Made by a program: the position numbers and the translations under genes. The notes beneath the pieces are model-generated. The model worked only from the letters and a program-made list of their open reading frames with translations, did not search any database and was not told the origin of the DNA. 64,000 nucleotides of DNA from Sphingomonas sp. ERG5 (lineage in GTDB: Bacteria > Pseudomonadota > Alphaproteobacteria > Sphingomonadales > Sphingomonadaceae): contig NZ_JSXI01000063.1 of the NCBI RefSeq assembly GCF_000803065.1, positions 211,805 to 275,804 of the forward strand, in the 5' to 3' direction. Each line of letters begins with the position of its first letter. Position 1 is the stretch's first letter. Positions 1 through 6,543 of the stretch are shown piece by piece.

Positions 1-106
1 GGATGCGGGGTGCAGCTATCGCCGCATGCCGTCGCCCGACGTGGCACGTGGCGACGATCGGCCCGATATCCCCCTGCCCGCCTGCGACGATTATCTCGTG
101 CCCTGA
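1..106 (+). CDS. C-terminal end of an unidentified protein (partial)
   Basis: An open frame enters from the left edge and stops at TGA 104-106. About 34 residues are visible, containing two cysteines and ending DDYLVP. The fragment is too short to assign to a family. It lies on the same strand as the small gene that follows, 74 bases away. Confidence 0.4.
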   Translation, partial: DAGCSYRRMPSPDVARGDDRPDIPLPACDDYLVP

Positions 107-180
107 GCGCGATCGCCAGGTGATGGACGGACCAGGATGCTTCGTGTATTATTTCCGCAATACACAATGAAGGATCGGTG

Positions 181-507
181 ATGGCGAAGAAGGACAAGAG
201 CGCGAAAACCGCCAAGGCCGCGAAGCTGCCCAAGCGGATCGCCGGGATCAAGGTGCCCAAGGAACTGCGCAAATCGGGCGCGGCGCTGCTCGAAAAAGCC
301 AATAGCCCGATCGGGCGCGAAGTGATCGCCGCCGGGATTACCGCGGTGGTCGCGGCCGCGGCGCGCAGCCGGGCGGGAAGCAAGGTCGCGGCGAAAGCGG
401 CCGATCCGACGACGCGGGCGGCGCAGGCCGGAGCGCAGGACGCCCGGGAAATCGTCGATGCGATCGGCACCGTGATGCAGCGCCTGTTCGAGAAAAAGGC
501 GGGCTAG
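181..507 (+). CDS. Small Lys/Ala-rich hypothetical protein
   Basis: This 108-residue protein starts with a strongly basic tail (repeated Lys-Ala), followed by an alanine-rich segment around residues 45-85 and a short acidic/basic helix at the C-terminus ending RLFEKKAG. I do not recognise a catalytic domain. The ATG at 181 is preferred over the adjacent in-frame GTG at 178 because AAGGA at 170-174 lies 6 bases upstream of the ATG. The composition resembles basic DNA-associated or ribosome-associated small proteins, but that is only inference. It appears monocistronic. Confidence 0.65.
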   Translation: MAKKDKSAKTAKAAKLPKRIAGIKVPKELRKSGAALLEKANSPIGREVIAAGITAVVAAAARSRAGSKVAAKAADPTTRAAQAGAQDAREIVDAIGTVMQRLFEKKAG

Positions 508-532
508 GGCTTCGACAGGCTCGACCTGAACG
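508..532. repeat. Possible dispersed intergenic repeat fragment
   Basis: Immediately after the stop codon the sequence gcttcgacaggctcgacc leads into tgaacgg. This resembles the short dispersed intergenic motif of the form CTTCGACAGGCTC...GAACGG seen in many alphaproteobacterial genomes. A related piece, tcgacttcgctcgaaacg followed by aacgg, lies at 3313-3335. The assignment rests on memory of the motif only. Confidence 0.25.
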
Positions 533-644
533 GCTTTGAATTGATCTCGACCGACGCCATCGCACGACAGGCGCTGGTGATGATGCATCCACCGACACGG
601 CAGTTGACAGACGGGGCAGTTGACAAGCGCATCCTTGACCGTCA

Positions 645-668
645 ATAGTTCACTATATGGTGAACTAT
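645..668. promoter_or_regulatory. Putative ArsR operator overlapping the start codon
   Basis: A perfect 9-bp inverted repeat, ATAGTTCAC (645-653) and GTGAACTAT (660-668), is separated by 6 bases. The ATG of the ArsR gene (657) lies in the spacer, so the operator also encodes the first residues, Met-Val-Asn-Tyr. The size and symmetry fit a dimeric winged-helix repressor, which implies autorepression of the two-gene operon. Binding is inferred from symmetry and position. Confidence 0.6.
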
Positions 669-998
669 CAAAATCCACAACTCGACCGCACCTTTGCGGC
701 ATTGGTCGATCCGACTCGCCGCGCGATCCTCGCCCGGCTTGAGCAGGATACCGAAGTATCGATCAGTGAACTGGCGCGACCGTTCGCGATCAAATTGCCC
801 GCGGTGATGAAGCATCTCGATGTGCTCGGCGATGCCGGGCTGATCACGCGCACCAAGACGGGACGGACCGTCGCGGTGCGACTGGCGCCCCAACCGATGG
901 AGGAAGCGATGAACTGGCTACGCCGTTACGAGCGCTTCTGGTCGGCGAGTCTCGACCGGCTGGTCACCTATGTCGAAGCGAAGGAGGCCGCCAAGTGA
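657..998 (+). CDS. ArsR-family winged-helix transcriptional regulator
   Basis: This 113-residue protein has a typical ArsR fold. DPTRRAILARL begins the first helices, and SISELARPFAIKLPAVMKHLDVL forms the helix-turn-helix at roughly residues 38-60, followed by a wing. The metal-binding ELCVCDL motif of classic ArsR sensors is absent. It belongs to the subgroup encoded upstream of an SRPBCC/AHSA1 protein, whose ligands are usually unknown. Its stop overlaps the next gene's start (GTGA), so the two are translationally coupled. A palindrome over the start codon suggests autoregulation. Confidence 0.88.
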   Translation: MVNYQNPQLDRTFAALVDPTRRAILARLEQDTEVSISELARPFAIKLPAVMKHLDVLGDAGLITRTKTGRTVAVRLAPQPMEEAMNWLRRYERFWSASLDRLVTYVEAKEAAK

Positions 999-1480
999 CC
1001 AGCCTCACGTTGGTACGCCGCATCCGCGCCCGGCCCGAAAGCGTGTTCGAAGCCGTGAGCACGCCCGAGGGGCTGAGCCACTGGTTGGGCCCCGATGCGG
1101 GGCCGGTACTGCTCGCCGAAACCGATCTGCGGGTCGGCGGCGCGTTCCGCGTGCGGTTCCGGATGCTCGACGGCACCGAGCACGAAGCGTTCGGCGCCTA
1201 TCTGGAGGTCGATCCGCCGCGCCGGCTGGCGATGAGCTGGCGGTGGGTAAGCGAAGATCGGGGGGTAAGCGAAGATCGGGGGGTAAGCGAAGATCAGGGA
1301 GCTGGCGACGATCCGGAAACGCTGATCGAGATCGACCTGCGCGCGATCCCCGAGGGCACCGAGCTGACCTTCACTCATGCCCTTCTGCCGGACGAGGAGA
1401 CGCGTGCCAGCCATGAAGCGGGCTGGAACGGATCGTTCGACAAGCTCGAACGGTATTTCCTGCAATCCGGTGGAGCGTGA
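995..1480 (+). CDS. SRPBCC (AHSA1-like) domain protein
   Basis: This 161-residue protein has the START/Bet v1-like SRPBCC fold of the AHSA1 family. The N-terminus reads as RRIRARPESVFEAVSTPE, the middle as LRVGGAFRVRFRM, and the C-terminus has the GWNGSFDKLERYF helix. Family members bind hydrophobic small molecules in a deep cavity; the ligand is unknown. GTG 995 is the start, with AAGGAGG at 981-987 upstream and an overlap with the ArsR stop. Residues 83-101 contain a threefold Val-Ser-Glu-Asp repeat from an 18-bp tandem duplication, an unusual insertion for this domain. Confidence 0.85.
   Translation: MTSLTLVRRIRARPESVFEAVSTPEGLSHWLGPDAGPVLLAETDLRVGGAFRVRFRMLDGTEHEAFGAYLEVDPPRRLAMSWRWVSEDRGVSEDRGVSEDQGAGDDPETLIEIDLRAIPEGTELTFTHALLPDEETRASHEAGWNGSFDKLERYFLQSGGA
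1244..1297 (+). repeat. Three 18-bp tandem repeats inside the SRPBCC gene
   Basis: Three near-identical 18-bp units with core gtaagcgaagatcg begin at 1247, 1265 and 1283. They keep the reading frame and encode repeated VSEDRG/VSEDQG. The near identity suggests a recent slippage expansion. Confidence 0.85.
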
Positions 1481-1481
1481 C

Positions 1482-2231
1482 ATGACATCCCATCCCATCG
1501 TGTCCGAGGAACAATGGATCGAAGCGATGCGTGCGCTGACCGCCGAAGAAAAGGCGATCACGCAGGCGCAGCAGCGCCTGGCCGAGCAACGCCGCGCGCT
1601 GCCCTGGGTGCGGATCGACAAGCCCTATATGTTCGAGGGCGTGGACGGCCCCATGCTCCTCGCCGACCTGTTCGACGGGCGCAGCCAGTTGATCGTGCAG
1701 CATTTCATGTTCGGCCGCGACTGGAGCGAAGGCTGCCAGAGCTGTTCCCTGCTCGCCGACCATATCGATGGTGCGCGGCGGCATTTCGAACATAATGATG
1801 TCAGCTATGCCGCGGTCTCGCGGGCGTCGATCGAGAAGATCGCGGCGTATCGCCAACGCATGGGCTGGCGGTTCCGCTGGGTATCGTCGGCGCGCAGCGA
1901 TTTCAATGTCGACCACCATGTCTCGTTCGCGGGCGATCGGTCGGACGGCGTGTTCTACAATTTCGAGCACCGTCCCGATCCGCAGGTCGAGGAAATGCCG
2001 GGGTTCAGCATATTCCATCGCGCGCCCGACGGCGCGATCTATCGCACCTATGCCTGTTATGCGCGGGGGTTGGAGAAATTCATCGGCGTGTACGCCTTTC
2101 TCGACGTGGTGCCGCATGGCCGCAACGAGACCAAGACCGGCATGATGCACGACTGGCTGAAGCGTCATGACCGTTACGAGAATGACGGCCGGACCCAGCC
2201 GGTTTCCGCCGTGATGATCGCCGCCGCCTGA
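1482..2231 (+). CDS. DUF899 family thioredoxin-like protein (copy 1)
   Basis: This 249-residue protein belongs to the DUF899 family, a thioredoxin-fold group of unknown reaction. Visible marks are LPWVRIDKPYMFEG, the SQLIVQHFMFGRDWSEGCQSCS segment carrying a Cys-x-x-Cys motif, and a tail reading HDRYENDGR. The Cys pair suggests redox or thiol chemistry, which is inference. ATG 1482 is chosen because GGAG at 1472-1475 precedes it by 6 bases and it follows the SRPBCC stop by one base. It is probably part of the ArsR-SRPBCC-DUF899-DUF899 operon. Confidence 0.82.
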   Translation: MTSHPIVSEEQWIEAMRALTAEEKAITQAQQRLAEQRRALPWVRIDKPYMFEGVDGPMLLADLFDGRSQLIVQHFMFGRDWSEGCQSCSLLADHIDGARRHFEHNDVSYAAVSRASIEKIAAYRQRMGWRFRWVSSARSDFNVDHHVSFAGDRSDGVFYNFEHRPDPQVEEMPGFSIFHRAPDGAIYRTYACYARGLEKFIGVYAFLDVVPHGRNETKTGMMHDWLKRHDRYENDGRTQPVSAVMIAAA

Positions 2232-2260
2232 GCCAGGTTCACATCAATGGAGAGCACAAC

Positions 2261-3013
2261 ATGACCCCTCATGAATCCGTATCCAAAGAACAATGGACCG
2301 AGGCGATGCGCGCATTGGTCATCGAGGAAAAGGCGCTGACACGGCAACGTGACCGTGTCGCCGAACAGCGCCGCGCCCTGCCCTGGGTGAAGGTCGACAA
2401 GGAGTATCTATTCCAGGACGCGAGCGGGCCGGTCACATTGGCCGCGCTGTTCGACGGGCGCAGCCAGCTGATCGTCTATCACTTCATGTTCGGCCCCGAA
2501 TGGGACGAAGGATGCATCGGCTGCTCGCTGATGGCCGACCATGTCGACGGTGCGCGACAGCATTTCGAGCATAATGACGTCAGCTATGTCGCGGTGTCGC
2601 GCGGGCCGATCGAAAAGCTGCTGGCCTATCGCACGCGCATGGGCTGGGGTTTTCGCTGGGTCTCCTCGGCGGGCGGCGACTTCAATGCCGATTATCATGT
2701 CTCGTTCCCGCACGGCGAACGCGGCGACAGCGTCTTCTATAATTTCGAAACGCGGCCCGACCCCGAGATCGACGAACTTCCCGGAATCAGCGTCTTCTAC
2801 CGCGCCGAGGATGGCGCGATCTATCACAGCTATTCGTCATATGCCCGGGGCGGCGAGAGTTTCCTGGGCGTCTATGCCTATCTCGACATCCTGCCCAAGG
2901 GCCGCAACGAAGCGCGCGGCGGGCAGATGACCGACTGGCTCAAGCGCCACGACCGCTATGAGGATGACGGCCGCACACGGGCCGTCGCCCCCGCACTGGC
3001 CGAGACGGCCTGA
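2261..3013 (+). CDS. DUF899 family thioredoxin-like protein (copy 2)
   Basis: This 250-residue paralogue follows copy 1 after 29 bases and is collinear with it over its full length. It shares MTxHxSVSxEQWxEAMRAL at the start, LPWVKVDKEYLF, and the GPEWDEGCIGCSLMADH segment with the Cys-x-x-Cys pair. The shared order and sequence indicate a tandem duplication followed by divergence. The start has a GGAG at 2249-2252. The reaction is unknown. Confidence 0.82.
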   Translation: MTPHESVSKEQWTEAMRALVIEEKALTRQRDRVAEQRRALPWVKVDKEYLFQDASGPVTLAALFDGRSQLIVYHFMFGPEWDEGCIGCSLMADHVDGARQHFEHNDVSYVAVSRGPIEKLLAYRTRMGWGFRWVSSAGGDFNADYHVSFPHGERGDSVFYNFETRPDPEIDELPGISVFYRAEDGAIYHSYSSYARGGESFLGVYAYLDILPKGRNEARGGQMTDWLKRHDRYEDDGRTRAVAPALAETA

Positions 3014-3017
3014 GCCG

Positions 3018-3251
3018 ATGCTGTGCTGCGGTTTCGTCGCGCTGCTCGCGGCCATGATCCTGGGATTGTGGCGGCGACTGCGCGCGCAACCGCGCATGGT
3101 CATGGCCGGACTCACCGCGATGCTCGCGCTGGTACCGATCGTGGCGCTGGCGGCGACCGTACCAGGCGACCAAGGGATGACGCGCGCCGATGTCATCGCG
3201 GCCTCACTGCGGTCGATGTGCGGCGCGCATTTCGGCGGAGCGCCTCACTAA
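3018..3251 (+). CDS. Small hydrophobic membrane protein
   Basis: This 77-residue ORF starts at ATG 3018, four bases after the DUF899 stop. It has two hydrophobic segments (about residues 3-18 and 29-47) separated by a basic loop, WRRLRAQPR, and a soluble tail ending GAHFGGAPH. Its position suggests it is the last gene of the DUF899 operon. No family is recognised, and the coding call rests on spacing and the two membrane segments. Confidence 0.5.
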   Translation: MLCCGFVALLAAMILGLWRRLRAQPRMVMAGLTAMLALVPIVALAATVPGDQGMTRADVIAASLRSMCGAHFGGAPH

Positions 3252-3369
3252 AATGCTTCCTGTCCCCGCCGCGTTGGCCGGGGCAGCGTGCATAGCGTTT
3301 ATGGCGTGTTTCTCGACTTCGCTCGAAACGAACGGAAAGCGGCAGATCCGTTCGGGCCATGGTTCGGGC

Positions 3370-4767
3370 TTATGAGCTCAGCCCATCCGGTACCCGAGGG
3401 GCGCCGCCCAATGCCTTGAACAGGTCGATGGCGGCGAGCAATTCGTCCTGACGCGCGACCAGGGCGGCGTCATTGGTCTGGGTTTCATTGCGCTCGGTAT
3501 TGATCAGGGTGTCGAGCGGAATCTCCCCCTCGAGGAACTGGACGCGCGCCAGCCGCGAGGCTTCGCGCGCATCGCGGCTGGCGCGATCATAGAGCGCGAC
3601 ACGCCGGTTCGCCTCGCGCAGCCCGGCCAGCGCCTGGTCGCCTTCGCTCAACGCGCGCAGCAAGGCCGCACGGTACAAGGCGACCGCTTCGACCTGAGTG
3701 GCGCTTGCCGTTTCATACTGGCCGCGCAGCCGTCCGCCCTGAAAGATCGGCGCGAACAGGCTGGCCCCGGCTGAGAGCGTCACCCCGAACGGTCCGCCGA
3801 TCGCCGCCGCCTGCACCAGCCCCGATCCCGACAACCGCAGCGAGGGTTTGAACGCGGCGCGCGCTTGCTGCACATCGCCGCGCGCCGCCGAGATGCGCGC
3901 TTCAGCGGCGCGGATGTCGGGGCGGCGGAACAGCAGGTCGCCCGGCTGGCCGGCACCGATCGCCGGGGTGGCGAGCGCGCTGAGCGCCAGCGGCCTGGGT
4001 TTGAAGCCAGGCGATTCCAGGCCAAGCAGGGCAGCGAGACCAGCGCTGAGCCGCGCCCGCGCCTCGGCCAGCGAGGAATGCTGCGCCTCGAGCCGGGCCA
4101 GCTCACCCGATTGCAGCCCGACATCGACACGCGTCGCCACGCCCTCGCGCAGCCGCACATTCAGGATGCGCAGCAACTCGCGCGCATTCGCGCTGTCGCG
4201 CTCGGCCACCGCGATGCGGTCCCCCAATGCCGCCCATTGCACCAGCGCGCGTGCGGCATCGGTTTCGACCACCAGCGCGGCGGCATCGCTGTCGAACCCG
4301 GCGGCGGCGACCCGATCACGCGCCGCGCGCTTGCCGGCGCGCGCGCCGCCGAACAGGTCGAGATCATAGGCCACATCAAGCCCGGCCTGACCGACGCTGT
4401 AGCTGTAGAGCGCGGTATTGGAATTGTCGGTGCGCGTCGCGGTGGCGCCGGCGCTGGCGCCGATCGTCGGGAGCAGCGCCGCACCGGCGATGCGCGCTTG
4501 CCCGCGCAACTGCGCGACGCGCGCGCGCGCGGCCTCGATCGTCGGATTGGCGGCGCGCGCGCGCGCAACCAGATCGGCCATGTCGGGCGTGCCGAAGCGC
4601 TGCCAGAAATCTTCGCCCGGCGCCTCGTCCGCCCGGGCAAGCTCCGAATCGTTCAACGACTCGCCCCACGACTCGGAGGAGATCCGCGCAGGCTCGGGAA
4701 CCTGAATCGACGGCCCCATACAGGCCGAAGGCATAATAGCGAGCAAGATCAGGGGCTGGAGTCGCAT
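3370..4767 (-). CDS. TolC/NodT-family outer-membrane efflux protein
   Basis: This 465-residue protein belongs to the outer-membrane efflux family. It starts with a hydrophobic signal and a cysteine at residue 16 (PSACMGPS), which resembles a lipobox but with proline at -3. The usual motifs are present: DFWQRFGTPDMADLV, an alanine/arginine-rich helical repeat (ANPTIEAARARVAQLRGQ), LFRRPDIRAAEARI, and a second repeat ending TNDAALVARQDELLAAIDLFKALGG. These proteins form trimeric channels that span the outer membrane and periplasm. It is divergent from the double-glycine peptide, HlyD and C39-ABC genes and is probably their exit duct. Confidence 0.85.
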   Translation of the reverse strand: MRLQPLILLAIMPSACMGPSIQVPEPARISSESWGESLNDSELARADEAPGEDFWQRFGTPDMADLVARARAANPTIEAARARVAQLRGQARIAGAALLPTIGASAGATATRTDNSNTALYSYSVGQAGLDVAYDLDLFGGARAGKRAARDRVAAAGFDSDAAALVVETDAARALVQWAALGDRIAVAERDSANARELLRILNVRLREGVATRVDVGLQSGELARLEAQHSSLAEARARLSAGLAALLGLESPGFKPRPLALSALATPAIGAGQPGDLLFRRPDIRAAEARISAARGDVQQARAAFKPSLRLSGSGLVQAAAIGGPFGVTLSAGASLFAPIFQGGRLRGQYETASATQVEAVALYRAALLRALSEGDQALAGLREANRRVALYDRASRDAREASRLARVQFLEGEIPLDTLINTERNETQTNDAALVARQDELLAAIDLFKALGGAPRVPDGLSS

Positions 4768-4988
4768 GATGACATGGTAACCGTGCCATGTTGCGATACG
4801 GTAAAGATTGTCGATTTCGTCCCGTATTGATACCGATTCGTAAAAATACGCAGTTAATATTTCGTTATTTCAATAGCTTACGATTTCCCTAAGAATCTCG
4901 ACCATGCCTGAGATGTCATGTTGAAACTCGAACGCCGCAGCGGCATTCAAGTTGCCGGGACCATAACTCGAGTAACAGGAGCTTGATT
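4768..4988. promoter_or_regulatory. AT-rich divergent promoter region of the peptide export locus
   Basis: This 221-base gap separates the TolC-like gene from the peptide gene. It contains an unusually AT-rich stretch (about 4800-4890) in otherwise GC-rich DNA, as expected for divergent promoters. AGGAG at 4977-4981 is the ribosome binding site of the peptide, 7 bases before its ATG. I could not assign -35/-10 boxes with confidence, and I see no other credible small ORF here. Confidence 0.4.
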
Positions 4989-5117
4989 ATGCGCACTCTC
5001 AACGAAGAAGAGCTGAATAACGTTTCCGGTGGTCTTGGTGGTCTGGTTGGCGGTGTTCTCGCCTTGCTGTTCGGCTCGCCGCGGCGCTGCGATCCGAAAC
5101 CCCGCCGCCACTGCTGA
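4989..5117 (+). CDS. Double-glycine leader peptide precursor (bacteriocin/microcin-like)
   Basis: This 42-residue ORF reads MRTLNEEELNNVSGG followed by a 27-residue core. The leader matches the double-glycine consensus at every key position counted from the cleavage point: Leu -12, Glu -8, Leu -7, Val -4, Gly -2, Gly -1. The core starts Leu-Gly-Gly, has a glycine-rich hydrophobic segment (residues 16-30) and then a cationic tail (five Arg, one Lys, one His) with cysteines at 34 and 42 that could form a disulfide. It has a strong AGGAG at 7 bases and lies upstream of a HlyD and C39-peptidase ABC exporter. It is likely a secreted antimicrobial or signalling peptide; no immunity gene is evident. 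Confidence 0.82.
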   Translation: MRTLNEEELNNVSGGLGGLVGGVLALLFGSPRRCDPKPRRHC

Positions 5118-5167
5118 TCATTCGGAATTCGGCCCGATCCTGAACCAGGTTCGGACAGCAAATACGC

Positions 5168-5199
5168 AAGGGGCCGGGGTAGCAATGCCGCGGCCCTTT
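5168..5199 (+). terminator. Hairpin between peptide gene and exporter genes
   Basis: Arms AAGGGGCCG (5168-5176) and CGGCCCTTT (5191-5199) pair over nine positions with one G-T pair and a 14-base loop, ending in three T. It lies 50 bases after the peptide stop and about 100 before hlyD. A partial terminator here would let the peptide be made in excess over the exporter. Confidence 0.45.
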
Positions 5200-5295
5200 C
5201 GCTGTCCCCTGATCCGGCTGCCCTGACGTGATTAACGTCATCCTCAGAATTGGGTCTTAGATCCGGCCGCTGACGGGACCGCGTCGAAGGACAGT

Positions 5296-6543
5296 ATGAC
5301 GAGTACGTTGTTCCGAACCGAGGTCATCGAGGCGCAACGCCAGCGCCTGACCGGCACAGTCATCGCCGCGAGCCCGCCGGGCGCGCGCATTTATGGCACT
5401 CTCCTCGCGATCGCCTTCGCGCTGCTTGTCGCGGTGCTGCTGTTCGGCAGCTTCGCGACGCGCGAAAGCGTGAAGGGGCTGGTCGCGCCCGACCTCGGCA
5501 TTGCCCGCGTCTATCCGCCCGGCGCAGTCGAAGTGCGCGCGATCCATGTCAGCGAGGGCGAGCGCGTCACCGCCGGAACCCCCCTGGTCACGGTCGCGGT
5601 GACCCAGGGCCGCGATGCCGGTGGCGAAGGCGTGGCCGGGCAGATCCGCGAGATCGACCGCCAGGATGGCGAACTGGCGCGGCAGCAGGCGCTGGCCGCC
5701 GAACTCGGCACCGCCGAGACTGGTGGCCTTGGCCAGCAACGGACCGGAATGGCCGCCGAGATCGCCTCGCTGCAACGCCAGCGCACGCTGGCCGCCGGGC
5801 AAGCCGATCTGGCGGAGTCGGGCAGCGCCCGCGCGGCGCGCTTGCTGCGCGAGCAAGCCGGCACCAAACGGCAAGTCGAAGAAGCGCGCGCCGCGGCCTT
5901 GTCGCGCCGTGCCGAGGTCGAGGCGCTCGACCAGCAAATCATCACTCAGCGCGAGGCGCTGCGCCGCATCGGCACCGACATCGCGCAACGCCGGTTGGGC
6001 AGCGCGCGCAGCGGCGCGGAGCTTGCCGCGCAACGTGCCGACCTGGCCGGACGGCGCGCGGCATTGATGCGGCTCGACCGGCTCGAGCTGACCGCACCGG
6101 TCGCCGGCGAAATCAGCGGCCTCAACGCCGAAATCGGCCAGCGCGTCAGCCCGGACAGTTCGCTGCTGACGCTGATCCCCTCTGGCAGCCGGATGGAAGT
6201 GTGGCTCTACATCACCAGCCGCGCCGCCGGCCGGGTGCGCGTCGGGCAGCAAGTGCGCTTGTTGTTCGATGCCTTTCCCTATCAGAAATTCGGCTCGGGC
6301 CTGGGCAATGTCGTCGCGATATCGGCAACGCCGACCGATCCCGCGCTGATCGATCCGGGGCTGAAGATCACCGATCCGGTGTACCGCGTGCGCGTGCGGG
6401 TCGACCGCGTGGTCGGACCGCAAGCGGCCGCTGGCCTTGGCCAGCTCCGTCCCGGCATGACACTGAATGCCGATCTGGTGCTCGAACAGCGCAAATTGTG
6501 GGAAGTGTTCCTCGATCCGATCCTGCGGGCGCTGCGTCGATGA
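5296..6543 (+). CDS. HlyD-family membrane-fusion (periplasmic adaptor) protein
   Basis: This 415-residue protein has the layout of a type I secretion adaptor. It has a short cytoplasmic N-terminus, one membrane segment at about residues 34-53 (YGTLLAIAFALLVAVLLFGSF), a first lipoyl-like strand region (ATRESVKGLVAPD), and a long Ala/Arg/Gln-rich coiled coil (about 110-255). The second half-motif (LTAPVAGEISGLNAEIGQRV) and a beta-barrel follow. It would join the inner-membrane ABC transporter to the TolC-like channel. The start has AAGGA at 5287-5291, and the stop overlaps the next ATG (ATGA), so it is coupled to the transporter. Confidence 0.9.
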   Translation: MTSTLFRTEVIEAQRQRLTGTVIAASPPGARIYGTLLAIAFALLVAVLLFGSFATRESVKGLVAPDLGIARVYPPGAVEVRAIHVSEGERVTAGTPLVTVAVTQGRDAGGEGVAGQIREIDRQDGELARQQALAAELGTAETGGLGQQRTGMAAEIASLQRQRTLAAGQADLAESGSARAARLLREQAGTKRQVEEARAAALSRRAEVEALDQQIITQREALRRIGTDIAQRRLGSARSGAELAAQRADLAGRRAALMRLDRLELTAPVAGEISGLNAEIGQRVSPDSSLLTLIPSGSRMEVWLYITSRAAGRVRVGQQVRLLFDAFPYQKFGSGLGNVVAISATPTDPALIDPGLKITDPVYRVRVRVDRVVGPQAAAGLGQLRPGMTLNADLVLEQRKLWEVFLDPILRALRR

